DNA from: JAYFRC01 sp034926415 | Lineage (GTDB): Bacteria; Bacillota; Clostridia; Oscillospirales; Oscillospiraceae | DNA: 64,000 nucleotides | Direction of reading: 5' to 3' | NCBI GenBank assembly: GCA_034926415.1 | Contig: JAYFRC010000047.1 | Location: 31,717-95,716 of the forward strand | In this document: piece after piece, positions 26,982 through 35,436 of the stretch | Layout: every line of letters begins with the position of its first letter | Position numbering within the stretch: the first letter of the stretch is position 1 | Translations under genes and position numbers: made by a program | Notes under the pieces: generated by a model | Databases searched by the model: none | Seen by the model: only the letters and a program-made list of their open reading frames with translations | Told to the model about the DNA's origin: nothing

Positions 26982-27743
26982 TCAAACTTCCGTTCTTCCG
27001 ATATGGTTTATCATGCTCGCCAGATATGCCGCTCCGAAGCCGTTGTCGATATTCACTACGCTTACTCCGCTCGCGCAGGAGTTGAGCATCGAAAGCAGCG
27101 CCGACACTCCGCCGAAGGAAGCTCCGTATCCGACGCTCGTCGGCACGGCGATGACGGGGCAGTCCGCAAGCCCGCCGATGACGCTCGCAAGAGCGCCCTC
27201 CATTCCGGCTATTGCTATTATAGTGCGCGCGCTCATGATCTCATCGAGATTTGAAAGCAGGCGGTGAAGCCCGGCGACTCCCACGTCGTACAGCCGCGTC
27301 ACCTCGTTGCCGAGAGCCTCGGCGGTTAGCGCGGCCTCCTCGGCGACGGCCATGTCGCTCGTTCCGCCGGTGGCGACGACAATTTTCCCGAGGCCGTCGG
27401 GCTTCGGAAATTCCCCGACTATGCCGACGTTCCCCATTTCAAAGTACCGAAGCGGAAGCTCCGCGCTGACAATCGGCACAGCCTCGGGTTTCATCCTTGT
27501 TATGAGCACCGTTTCCTGTCCGCGGTTCCTCATTGCCTTTGCTATTTTCACTATCTGCTCGGGGGTTTTCCCCGCGCCGTATACGACCTCCGCGGCGCCC
27601 TGTCTCAGACCGCGGTGATGGTCTATCTTTGCAAATCCGAGGTCTTCGAACGGCTCCATTTTTAGCTTCAGCACCGCGTCCTTAACGGCCACGTTTCCCT
27701 GCGCCACATCCTGCAGCAGTGCTACTATTTCAGCTTCGTTCAT
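26982..27743 (-). CDS. larB: LarB, nicotinate dinucleotide carboxylase/hydrolase
   Basis: 253 residues. N-terminal LarB-specific part (DLGFAKIDHHRGLRQGAAEV then VYGAGKTPEQI) precedes a PurE-like AIRC domain (VATGGTSDMAVAEEAALTAE, IAGMEGALASVIGGLADCPV and SVGYGASFGGVSALLSML). LarB carboxylates and hydrolyses nicotinic acid adenine dinucleotide, the first step of the nickel-pincer cofactor. It starts 3 bases past larE. The 134-base gap to larC contains a possible TTGACA box, so larC may have a second promoter. Confidence 0.94.
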   Translation of the reverse strand: MNEAEIVALLQDVAQGNVAVKDAVLKLKMEPFEDLGFAKIDHHRGLRQGAAEVVYGAGKTPEQIVKIAKAMRNRGQETVLITRMKPEAVPIVSAELPLRYFEMGNVGIVGEFPKPDGLGKIVVATGGTSDMAVAEEAALTAEALGNEVTRLYDVGVAGLHRLLSNLDEIMSARTIIAIAGMEGALASVIGGLADCPVIAVPTSVGYGASFGGVSALLSMLNSCASGVSVVNIDNGFGAAYLASMINHIGRTEV

Positions 27744-27746
27744 CTT

Positions 27747-28490
27747 TTACCTTCCCTTCAGGTCGAGAAATACAAGCTCAAAAAACGGACTGAGCTTCCG
27801 TATTATCTCATCGCGTTCTTTAAGCGCGGTTTCCATCTGTTCCTCCGGGAACTGCAGTCGCGCTGCACCTTTGTACACGCGAACCCGGAAATCGCTGTAT
27901 CCCATGGCAAAAAGCTCGCCCTCGGCTCCTTCTATTTTTGCAAGCAGTTCGGGCGTTATCCTGTCGCCCGCGGGAATGCGCGTAGCGAGGCAGGCGTAGG
28001 CCGGTTTGTTCCATGTGAAAAGTCCCGCTTCCTTTGAAAGCCTTCGTATCTCGGCTTTCGTCAGGCCGCACTCGCGCAGCGGCGAGCGCACCGAAAACTC
28101 GCCGAGGGCTTTCATCCCCGGCCTGTCTTCCGAATCGTCGGAAGCGTTAGTCCCATCCATCAGCACATCAAATCCATCGTCCAGAGCTCGCTCCCTGATT
28201 GCCCCAAACAATGTCTTTTTGCAGTAGTAGCAGCGGTCGGCTGGATTGGACGCCACCGCGTCATCCTCCAGCACGTTCACTTCGATTACCTTCATATCCG
28301 CGCCGAGCTCCTTCGCCATGCGTACGGCGTCGTCAAACTCAAAGCGCGGCTGGAATGCGGAGCGTACATAGTACGCCCGCACAACCGCTCCGTTCTTCAG
28401 CGCGGCATAGAGCAGGTATGACGAATCCACACCGCCGGAAAATCCCAATGCGACGCGGTTGTTTTCTTTGAAAAATTCTGATAAATTCAT
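27747..28490 (-). CDS. larE: LarE, sulfur transferase of the nickel-pincer cofactor pathway
   Basis: 247 residues. The PP-loop SGGVDSSYLL binds ATP. KPAYACLATRIP carries the cysteine equivalent to the sacrificial Cys of LarE, and an additional CYYCK pair (DRCYYCKKTLF) is present, which raises the possibility of the [4Fe-4S] type that re-uses sulfide instead of consuming itself. First gene of larE-larB-larC. No larA homologue is in the window. Confidence 0.93.
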   Translation of the reverse strand: MNLSEFFKENNRVALGFSGGVDSSYLLYAALKNGAVVRAYYVRSAFQPRFEFDDAVRMAKELGADMKVIEVNVLEDDAVASNPADRCYYCKKTLFGAIRERALDDGFDVLMDGTNASDDSEDRPGMKALGEFSVRSPLRECGLTKAEIRRLSKEAGLFTWNKPAYACLATRIPAGDRITPELLAKIEGAEGELFAMGYSDFRVRVYKGAARLQFPEEQMETALKERDEIIRKLSPFFELVFLDLKGR

Positions 28491-28512
28491 ATGGAAGCTC
28501 CTTGACTGTTTG

Positions 28513-28548
28513 AAAAAAAGCGGTTCCGCCGTCGGGCGAAACCGCTTT
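28513..28548 (-). terminator. Terminator between the membrane-protein pair and larE
   Basis: GCGGTTTCGCC / GGCGGAACCGC-type stem with one bulge, followed on the minus strand by seven T. It lies 8 bases past the stop at 28557 and 22 bases before the larE start, so it could also act as an attenuator for larE. Confidence 0.65.
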
Positions 28549-28556
28549 AAGGCGCA

Positions 28557-28871
28557 TCAGCTCTTTTTAAGCAAAGCGTTTTTTATAACGCCTTTAGGAT
28601 CTCTGGCAATAAGAATGACCAGCCATATGACAAGGCCGAGCGCAACCACGGCAAGCCCAAGGAACAAATCATTGAGCATGTCCGCCGCGGCGGGCGTGAA
28701 GTATGCAGCCTTAAGCTCCGCATATTCAAATATCGCGTCGACAAGCCACATTATGGACGCGCCCCAGTACATGAGGCACAGTGTTCCGATTTTAAGTTCA
28801 TCGCCCGGAAGATTTTTGTACCATACGACCGTACATATCGCGGCCGCAAGAACTGTTACAAGCAGAGTCAT
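28557..28871 (-). CDS. Small membrane protein of unknown function
   Basis: 104 residues with three predicted membrane helices (residues 1-17, 28-47 and 67-90) and a basic C-terminus (DPKGVIKNALLKKS). No motif recognised. It starts 13 bases after the gene upstream and is almost certainly co-transcribed with it. Position just before larE allows a role in nickel or substrate transport for the lar system, but nothing in the sequence proves that. Confidence 0.7.
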   Translation of the reverse strand: MTLLVTVLAAAICTVVWYKNLPGDELKIGTLCLMYWGASIMWLVDAIFEYAELKAAYFTPAAADMLNDLFLGLAVVALGLVIWLVILIARDPKGVIKNALLKKS

Positions 28872-28884
28872 GGTCTATCACTCC

Positions 28885-29304
28885 TCAGCCGATAGAAGCC
28901 TGAGCTCCGGAGGCGTCCAGCGTTCTCTTCTCAATGGCGTTGGAAACGGCGACCATTCCCGCCCAAATTACCGTCACAAGAACGGCCATAGAAACGCCGA
29001 CCGTAGCCATCTCATGCAGCATTACGCTCGCGTCAGCCGGGTTGCTCGCCGCCGTAAGGAACGGGAACCATGGCACTACCTCGCCATGCCAGACATGCTC
29101 GAAAGCCAGCAGCGCTGAGCCGCCCCAGAGCATATTTGTAAGCCACTTGAGCTTACGGGAAAAAGGAATCTTTCCCTCGGTCTCGATCATCGCGCTCTCC
29201 GCGCCCATAGTGAGCTCTGCGGAAGCCTTTTCTTTCTTTTCAACGGACTTCGTCACGATCGTAGCCACGATCGCTTCAGCGGTCGGTACCAAAAAACATG
29301 CCAT
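28885..29304 (-). CDS. Membrane protein of unknown function, paired with the 28557 gene
   Basis: 139 residues. An N-terminal hydrophobic stretch (FLVPTAEAIVATIVTKSV), a charged cytoplasmic segment, then two further hydrophobic segments (LTNMLWGGSALLAFEHVWHG and VSMAVLVTVIWAGMVAVSNA). A His-containing loop (FEHVWHGEVVPW) might bind a metal. AGGAGG precedes ATG 29304. Family not recognised. Confidence 0.7.
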   Translation of the reverse strand: MACFLVPTAEAIVATIVTKSVEKKEKASAELTMGAESAMIETEGKIPFSRKLKWLTNMLWGGSALLAFEHVWHGEVVPWFPFLTAASNPADASVMLHEMATVGVSMAVLVTVIWAGMVAVSNAIEKRTLDASGAQASIG

Positions 29305-29380
29305 AATTTTTTCCTCCTCAATTTTTCCTGTCGAAGATGAAGCGACGCCTTGCTTTTACCCGCGGTTTTTGCGTGGAAAC

Positions 29381-29421
29381 AAAAAGGCATACGGCTTTTC
29401 TTCTGAAAAGCTGTATGCTTT
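29381..29421 (-). terminator. Terminator of the DUF3842 gene
   Basis: Long hairpin (GCATACAGCTTTTC with a near-perfect complement, G-U pairs) followed by T5 on the minus strand, about 130 bases past the stop. Confidence 0.65.
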
Positions 29422-29551
29422 CATAGACATACATTTCAAGTTCGCAGTGCGTAAAAAGTTACAGCGCTTCAGCGCCGGAAAAACGGCTTCCTGCCGATGG
29501 CGCCATTATAACCGCAAGATTCCGCCGTGTCAAGCGCTCTTTTTGTCCTGG

Positions 29552-29971
29552 CTATTTCACCCGGTTGCCGGCTATGCGGCCTATCTCGTTCGCGGCAAGC
29601 TGTATAAGCTGTCCGACCGGCATGTCCGCTACTCCCGCGACTATGCTGTCGCAGTTGTTCATAGGTATGAGCACTCTGACGGCGGCACTCTGCCCTATCG
29701 CGGCAGCCATAGGGGCGGTTATCTCGCCAAGCATGGAATCCGCTATGACTATTCCCATAGGGCCGGCGATAACGTCCGCTTTCCTGCAGCCGACGGCAAT
29801 GGCGTTTTCTCCGGTCGCTCCCCTGTCCGCTCCGGCTTTGAGCATGGCTAAAGTCGCCGCGCTGTTCGTTCCGACCGCCGTCACAGAAGAGCCGGGGCAG
29901 ACCGCCTTTATCGCGACGACGAGCTGACGTCCTATTCCGCCGCCCTGCGCGTCTATCACCAAAATGTTCAT
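29552..29971 (-). CDS. DUF3842 family protein
   Basis: 139 residues matching the clostridial DUF3842 family: VIDAQGGGIGRQLV at the N-terminus (glycine-rich, nucleotide-binding-like), AVGTNSAATLAMLKAGAD, GPMGIVIADSMLGEITAPMA and PMNNCDSIVAGV. Function is unknown. GGAGGTATTTAA precedes the ATG. Monocistronic, with a terminator downstream. Confidence 0.85.
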   Translation of the reverse strand: MNILVIDAQGGGIGRQLVVAIKAVCPGSSVTAVGTNSAATLAMLKAGADRGATGENAIAVGCRKADVIAGPMGIVIADSMLGEITAPMAAAIGQSAAVRVLIPMNNCDSIVAGVADMPVGQLIQLAANEIGRIAGNRVK

Positions 29972-30532
29972 TTAAATACCTCCGCCTTGCGTTTTGCTTA
30001 TCTTTATATACCATCGGCTGTCAAAAAGCAACCCGCTTTCCGCAGCCGGTCTTTGGACAAGTTTACCCTTTTGGGGAGCTGGCAAAAATTTTTAGAGTAA
30101 ATAGTTAATTTTCATTAAAATTTTTGACAGTTTTGAGTTATTTGTTATTTTTTTAACATCAAAAATTCGAAATTTGATTTTCTTGATTTGGTAAACAAAT
30201 AACTGACTTTTTTCTCATAAGGTTTTTTTATTAAAAAATTTTTTTATTTAATTGTTTTTCATTCTTTTTGTGAAAAATATCTAGTTAAAGCTTGCGGTTT
30301 TACGGTATTTCTGTATTTTTTTGCATTTTTGCCTGGTGCTTTTGCGCCGGATTATTCAAAATGTTAATCTCAACAAAGAAGTGAACGACGCTTCCGCGTT
30401 CATTCTCTCCCCTCACTTTGCGGTGCGCTTAACGCGTACCGCCATGAACGCGTCCAAACTTCATAAGCGCCTGAACTTTTTCAGCGGCAGAGTCGGAACT
30501 AAATTTGTGTTAGAGAAGTAGGAGGATTTTTT
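29972..30532. other. 560-bp spacer with AT-rich part and structured leader upstream of the MFS-SDR cluster
   Basis: From about 30085 to 30320 the sequence is extremely AT-rich with many A and T tracts, quite unlike the rest of the window. From 30395 to 30452 it forms a nested hairpin: outer arms CGCGTTCAT / ATGAACGCG and inner GCGGTGCGC / GCGTACCGC. No convincing gene; a 66-codon frame runs across the hairpin but has no ribosome site. This is likely a regulatory region for the transporter gene at 30533. Confidence 0.6.
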
Positions 30533-31747
30533 ATGGGTACAAAAACAAACGGCAGAGCATGGATAATCGTGGCCTTTTTCACGTTATTCATGGCAATCAT
30601 GACTTTCAACCTCATCGTGTTCCCCGCCTGCGCCGTGGATACGATGAACACCTACAACATCGGTCAGGCAGGGTTGACAACCCTTGCGTCGGTGACCTCC
30701 GTGGTAGGTCTGTTTGCAGGCATCGTCTTCGGTCCCATGCTCGATAAGATCGGCTCACGCAAAACGATAATGATAGCTATGATCATCGGCGTCGCGCTGT
30801 TTTACGTCCGCGCGGTCGTCGCAAGCTACGCGGTCGTCGTCGCTCTCACCTTCCTCGCGTCCTTCTTCGTTGGCGTATGCCAGGTCTCTGCGGCCAAGGT
30901 GCTTGACAGCTGGTTTACCAAGGATAAGGTTTCCGTCGCGTTTGCGTTCCAGGCGGGCGGCGCTGGCATAGGCTCCGCGTCCGTGTTCGTCATCGGCGCA
31001 GCCATCGGCCTTCACAACTGCCTGCTGCTCATTGCCGTCGCTTACACCGTTCTCTGGGTCATCTGGCTCATTATCGGCAAGGATGGCCCCATCGCCGTGG
31101 AAAATGCGAAGCCCCCAGTCGGAGGCACCGCGAAGGTCTACAAGAGCTCCTATGTCTGGTTCCTCTCGATAGCCACCTCCTGCGCCGTCGGCGGCACCCT
31201 GCTCGTCAATACATACTGCATCAACGCTTTTCTCTCCAAGGGACTTGCCCCTTCCGGCGCGGCGCTTATGGGTACGGTCATAAACCTGTCGCTGCTGGTC
31301 GGCGGCTATTTCGGAGCGTTCCTGATGGGTACCATCAAGCGCTATAACACCGTCGCCATAATCTGCTTTGTCGGCGGCGGCATCGGTTATCTCCTCGCAT
31401 GGTTCACCCCTCTCGGAGTCAACACCTGGATATTCATGATAATCGGCGGCCTGATAATGGGCGGCGGCATCGGAACATGCTCCAGCCGTACTCCTCTCGT
31501 TCCGCTTACCGGGCAGTTCCCTCAGGAGTGCATCGGCACCGCTTCCGGCGCGCTCGAAACAATAAAGGGCGTTCTTACCTTCGTATTCCCCATTGCCATC
31601 GCAAGCCTTTTCCCCACCAACTACAATGCCATCTTTATCACTTTCGCCATTGTGTGCGTGGTCGGTATAATTTTCGGCGCGCTGCTCATCCCGGAACTCG
31701 GCCCCAAGGGAAAACTTCAGCAGGATGCCGCTGCAAAGAAAAACTGA
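30533..31747 (+). CDS. Major facilitator superfamily transporter (OFA-like)
   Basis: 404 residues with 12 predicted membrane helices. The loop 2-3 signature is GPMLDKIGSRKTIM (G-x-x-x-D-x-x-G-x-R-K family motif). Fold and length fit the oxalate:formate antiporter-like branch, which moves organic acids. GTAGGAGG lies 11 bases before ATG 30533. It opens the MFS-SDR-MFS-AKR cluster. Substrate unknown. Confidence 0.85.
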   Translation: MGTKTNGRAWIIVAFFTLFMAIMTFNLIVFPACAVDTMNTYNIGQAGLTTLASVTSVVGLFAGIVFGPMLDKIGSRKTIMIAMIIGVALFYVRAVVASYAVVVALTFLASFFVGVCQVSAAKVLDSWFTKDKVSVAFAFQAGGAGIGSASVFVIGAAIGLHNCLLLIAVAYTVLWVIWLIIGKDGPIAVENAKPPVGGTAKVYKSSYVWFLSIATSCAVGGTLLVNTYCINAFLSKGLAPSGAALMGTVINLSLLVGGYFGAFLMGTIKRYNTVAIICFVGGGIGYLLAWFTPLGVNTWIFMIIGGLIMGGGIGTCSSRTPLVPLTGQFPQECIGTASGALETIKGVLTFVFPIAIASLFPTNYNAIFITFAIVCVVGIIFGALLIPELGPKGKLQQDAAAKKN

Positions 31748-31812
31748 TTTCGACACGCCCAGTTTTTGTTCAGTTATAATTTCAAAAATTTTTATAAAAG
31801 GAGATATTTATT

Positions 31813-32640
31813 ATGGTTGACATGTTAAAGGATCAGGTTGCTATCGTTACCGGCGGCGCCTCTGGAATGGGCGAAGCCACTGCAAAGCTCTACGCCAGCG
31901 AGGGCGCAAAGGTCGTCATCGCGGATTTCAACCCCACAAATGCTCAGAAGGTCGTCGACGAGATAACTAAGGCAGGCGGCGTGGCGCGTTTTTACCAGTC
32001 GATGGATGTCTCCGACCGCGCTCAGGTTGAAGCGATCGCCCAGAAGACCATCGAAGAATTTGGACGCATCGACATCCTCGCCGCTTACGCAGGCAAGACT
32101 TTTGACGGCGACAAGCGGCTCACCCAGCAGCAGTGCCTTGAAAAGACCACCGCTGTCAACCAGTGGGGTATGTATTATTCCTGCTTCGCGGTCGTTCCTC
32201 AGATGAAAAAGCAGAAAAGCGGCAAAATAATCATCTGCTCGTCCAACGGCGCGTTCAACCCGACCGCTCCCGCTTACGAGTACCATATGGCTAAGGGTGC
32301 CTGCGAGTCTCTGTGCGTAAACCTCGCCATGGATCTCGCAAAATTCGGCATCCGCGTCAACTGCGTCAAGCCCGGCCCGATCGTGACCGCGTTCTGGGAT
32401 GAGCTTATGGACGCCGGAGACGCGCGCACCAAGATGCTCCAGAACATCGCGGATATCGAGGTTCCCCTCCAGCGCACCGGCACCGCCGACGATGTCGCGG
32501 GCCCCGCTCTGTTTTTCGCTTCCGACCTTTCAAAATATGTCACAGGCCTTTGCCTGTATGTCGCCGGCGGTATGGGTTATGTTTACGCCTACGGTCAGTC
32601 CTCCATCGCGCACGTCGGTGCAGGACGCCACGACATCTGA
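31813..32640 (+). CDS. Short-chain dehydrogenase/reductase
   Basis: 275 residues, classical SDR: cofactor motif TGGASGMGEA, Asp at the end of beta-2 (VVIADFNPTN) favouring NAD over NADP, AYAG in place of NNAG, catalytic Ser in CSSNGAFNP and YHMAK (Y-x3-K). The C-terminus (YGQSSIAHVGAGRHDI) is longer than usual. It oxidises or reduces an alcohol/ketone substrate, likely the compound carried by the adjacent transporters. AAAGGAG precedes ATG 31813. A terminator follows. Confidence 0.9.
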   Translation: MVDMLKDQVAIVTGGASGMGEATAKLYASEGAKVVIADFNPTNAQKVVDEITKAGGVARFYQSMDVSDRAQVEAIAQKTIEEFGRIDILAAYAGKTFDGDKRLTQQQCLEKTTAVNQWGMYYSCFAVVPQMKKQKSGKIIICSSNGAFNPTAPAYEYHMAKGACESLCVNLAMDLAKFGIRVNCVKPGPIVTAFWDELMDAGDARTKMLQNIADIEVPLQRTGTADDVAGPALFFASDLSKYVTGLCLYVAGGMGYVYAYGQSSIAHVGAGRHDI

Positions 32641-32678
32641 TATTTTCCGCAAGACATCCGCAAGACATTGGATTTAAT

Positions 32679-32711
32679 GGGGAGCGGCAAACCCTGTCGC
32701 TCCCTATTTTT
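32679..32711 (+). terminator. Terminator or attenuator after the SDR gene
   Basis: GGGAGCG(GC) / (GT)CGCTCCC hairpin followed by TATTTTT. It splits the cluster into MFS-SDR and MFS-AKR units, or acts as partial terminator. Two further small palindromes lie downstream before the second MFS gene (GTCGG/CCGAC near 32740 and AATCGG/CCGATT at 32763-32779). Confidence 0.7.
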
Positions 32712-32845
32712 ACCAAGTCAGCAATAACCGCGCCACGGTCGGTCGAAGCCGACTGAAGGGGAAATCGGTATATCCGATTCGGGTGGCATGGACGTAAATT
32801 CGTACCACAGCCATAACCGCCCAGAAAGAAGGAGGAAAATTCATA

Positions 32846-34051
32846 ATGGATACAATGACGAAACCGACAGGCAAACGGTGGGCCGTCCTGCTTGTAATTT
32901 TCATCGGCTGCGTAGTCGGATCTTTTTCGCAGTTCGTCACATCGGCGTTCGGCGGCTACCTTATAAACGACATTGGCCTCACAACGTCGCAGTTTGGCGC
33001 TATAACGATGTGCCCCATGCTGACAGGCATAATCTTTTCGATTCCAGCAGGTACCCTCGCCGATAAAAAGGGCGTCCGCCTTTCTGTCTTCGTCGCCGGT
33101 ATAATCGGCATTATAGGCGCCGCACTGAGAATTCCCGCCATGTCATATGCAATGCTGATGCTGTCGAGCTTCATGCTCGGCTTCCTACCGGTGTTTATTT
33201 CGTCCAACTCCGCAAAGCTCGTTTCCGAGTGGTTTCCCGCGAAAGAGCTCAACCTCGCGATGGGCATATTCATGGCGGGCGGCGGAGCCGGCAACGCCAT
33301 TGCTCAGGCTGTCACCGCTTACTTCGGAACCTTCCGCACCGCGTGCGTCGTCACCCTCGTCATGATGGTAATAGCATATGTGCTGTTTCTTGTTGTTGCA
33401 TCCGATCGTCCCAAGGGCGCTACTCCTCCTTCTGCGGACGTGCCGATATCCAAGACCATCGGAAATGTGCTCAAGCTTAAGCACATCTGGATCATCGGAC
33501 TCACGATGATATGCTTCATGGTCGGCAACATGACCGTTTCCATCTATCTCACCACCGCGCTTACCACCAGGGGCATTGCAGTGACGACCTCCGGCTTCGT
33601 CACCTCAGCCTTCGCCGTTGGTATCATGCTGGGTACTATATTCGGCGGCACCTTTATCCTCAAGATCGGCAGAGGCAAGTTCCGCATGCCCTCCCTCATA
33701 GTCGGTATCGTCGGCGGTATCTGCATCTACGCCGGATGGCTGCTGGCCTCTCCTGCAATCACCGCGATACTGATGTTTGTCGGCGCGCTGTGCTGTGGTG
33801 CTCTCGTGCCGGTCAGTATGTCCGCGATGGTCTATATCCCCGGCATGAAGCCTGAATACATGGGCGCGGCCGGCGGTTACGCCAACACAATGCGTTTCCT
33901 CGCCGCGTTTGTTATCCCCTCATACATTATCGCCCCCATAGCGGGCACAAACTTCAATGTCTTCATGGCATTTGCGGCTGCCGCCGTAGTTTTGTTCGGC
34001 GTGTTCACCCTCGGCCTGCCCGAGGTATTCGCAAACCAGCAGAATAACTGA
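32846..34051 (+). CDS. Second major facilitator superfamily transporter
   Basis: 401 residues with 12 predicted helices. Helix 2-3 loop carries PAGTLADKKGVRLSVF. It is only distantly similar to the first transporter at 30533, so the pair is not a recent duplication; one may import and the other export, or they may carry substrate and product. AGAAGGAGG precedes ATG 32846. The aldo/keto reductase gene follows after a long hairpin. Confidence 0.85.
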   Translation: MDTMTKPTGKRWAVLLVIFIGCVVGSFSQFVTSAFGGYLINDIGLTTSQFGAITMCPMLTGIIFSIPAGTLADKKGVRLSVFVAGIIGIIGAALRIPAMSYAMLMLSSFMLGFLPVFISSNSAKLVSEWFPAKELNLAMGIFMAGGGAGNAIAQAVTAYFGTFRTACVVTLVMMVIAYVLFLVVASDRPKGATPPSADVPISKTIGNVLKLKHIWIIGLTMICFMVGNMTVSIYLTTALTTRGIAVTTSGFVTSAFAVGIMLGTIFGGTFILKIGRGKFRMPSLIVGIVGGICIYAGWLLASPAITAILMFVGALCCGALVPVSMSAMVYIPGMKPEYMGAAGGYANTMRFLAAFVIPSYIIAPIAGTNFNVFMAFAAAAVVLFGVFTLGLPEVFANQQNN

Positions 34052-34100
34052 CACTGCGCGGGCCGCGCATGGGAGAGCGCGGTCTGCGTATGCGCCGCGA

Positions 34101-34130
34101 GAGCATGCGCCTTGCTAAAAGCGCATGCTC
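34101..34130 (+). other. 10-bp perfect hairpin between MFS and aldo/keto reductase genes
   Basis: GAGCATGCGC and its complement GCGCATGCTC with a 10-base loop. No T-run follows, so it is more likely an mRNA stability or processing hairpin than a terminator. Confidence 0.6.
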
Positions 34131-34167
34131 CCGCACAGCTTTTCATTTTTAAGGAGGTAATTTCAAA

Positions 34168-35358
34168 ATGGCGATTGATTTTGGCAAAAGAATGGGACTC
34201 GGCTGCCTGCGGCTGCCGCTTCTCGACCCCAACGACCAGAGTTCCATAGATTACGATACACTCAACAAAATGATTGACATTTTACAGGCGAAGGGGTTCA
34301 ACTATTACGACACGGCTTATATCTATCATAACCAGCTGTCCGAGGATGCGCTCGGCAGATGCCTTGTCGACAGGTATCCGCGAGACTCCTTCCTGCTTTC
34401 CACCAAGATGCCCATGAAGTTCATGACGAAGAAGGAGGACATGGAGCGCATCTTTGAAGAGCAGCTGAGAAAATGTCATGTCGATTACTTCGACTTCTAT
34501 CTGATCCACAGCATCGGCAAGGAGACATACGAAAACTGCAAGAAGTGGGATACCTTTGATTTTCTCATGAAGAAAAAAGCCGAGGGCAAGTTCCGCGAGT
34601 TCGGCGTTTCCCTGCACGACTCACCCGAGTTTCTCGACATGATACTGACCGAGCATCCCGAGATAGACTTCGTCGTCGAGCAGCTCAACTACATAGATTG
34701 GACAAACCCCGCCATCCGCTCCAAGGATCTCTATGAGATAACGCTGAAGCACAACAAGCCAATCGTCGTCATGGAAGGCTGCAAAGGCGGAACGCTCGTC
34801 AATATACCGCCCGAGGCGCAGAAGCTCATGAAGGATTATAACCCCGACGCGTCCATCGCGTCCTGGGCTTACAGATTTCTGCTTAGCCTTCCCGGTGTTC
34901 GCGTCGTATCCGTCGGTACGCCCAAGATGGAGTTCCTCGAGGACAACATAAAGACCTTCGAGAATTTCGTACCCATGAACAAGGACGAATACGACATCAT
35001 CGACAAAGTCGTCAAAATAATTAACGACAATACCGCGATCCCCTGCACATACTGCAGATACTGCGTGCCCAAGTGCCCGAAGAAAATCGCCATTCCCGAT
35101 TACTTCGCTCTATACAACGACTGGAACCGCCTTCGCAACGGCTCAGATAATGAGGTCATGACTCAGGCGTTTTACTACCTCAACTATCTCGAGCAGGGCT
35201 ACGGCGCCGCATCTGCCTGCATCAAGTGCAAGCAGTGCGAGAAGGTCTGCCCGCAGCATCTTCCCATAATCAATTACCTGCACGATTATATTGTGGCAGA
35301 GATAGAATCCTTCAACCCCGAGGCACACATACAAAAAGACAAGAAGGTCGAGATGTAA
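34168..35358 (+). CDS. Aldo/keto reductase with C-terminal 2[4Fe-4S] ferredoxin domain
   Basis: 396 residues. The barrel carries the catalytic tetrad: Asp and Tyr in DTAYIYHNQLSEDALG, Lys in LSTKMP and His in LIHSIG. From about residue 290 the tail has CTYCRYCVPKCP and CIKCKQCEKVCPQHLP, two full [4Fe-4S] ligand sets. Such enzymes can couple hydride transfer to ferredoxin-type electron flow, a feature of anaerobes. The partner SDR and the two transporters suggest sequential redox conversion of one imported compound. TAAGGAGG precedes ATG 34168. Confidence 0.92.
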   Translation: MAIDFGKRMGLGCLRLPLLDPNDQSSIDYDTLNKMIDILQAKGFNYYDTAYIYHNQLSEDALGRCLVDRYPRDSFLLSTKMPMKFMTKKEDMERIFEEQLRKCHVDYFDFYLIHSIGKETYENCKKWDTFDFLMKKKAEGKFREFGVSLHDSPEFLDMILTEHPEIDFVVEQLNYIDWTNPAIRSKDLYEITLKHNKPIVVMEGCKGGTLVNIPPEAQKLMKDYNPDASIASWAYRFLLSLPGVRVVSVGTPKMEFLEDNIKTFENFVPMNKDEYDIIDKVVKIINDNTAIPCTYCRYCVPKCPKKIAIPDYFALYNDWNRLRNGSDNEVMTQAFYYLNYLEQGYGAASACIKCKQCEKVCPQHLPIINYLHDYIVAEIESFNPEAHIQKDKKVEM

Positions 35359-35372
35359 TTTCTCGCAGCATA

Positions 35373-35422
35373 AAGGCCCGGCCATATGGAAAATATTTTC
35401 CATACGACCGGGCCTCTTTATT
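35373..35422. terminator. Bidirectional terminator between the AKR and deacetylase genes
   Basis: AAAGGCCCGG(C)CATATGG... hairpin with near-perfect 19-bp stem (one mismatch), then CTTTATTTTT. Confidence 0.8.
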
Positions 35423-35436
35423 TTTCGCACGGCATC

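Noticed and set aside
29305..29380. NiCo or other riboswitch before the membrane-protein pair
   Set aside because: The 75-base leader is too short and lacks conserved stems; no match to a class I know.
30085..30320. AT-rich tract as replication origin
   Set aside because: No DnaA-box clusters or dnaA/dnaN genes are near.
30321..30521. 66-codon frame before the MFS gene
   Set aside because: No ribosome site, and it crosses the hairpin; composition does not look protein-like.
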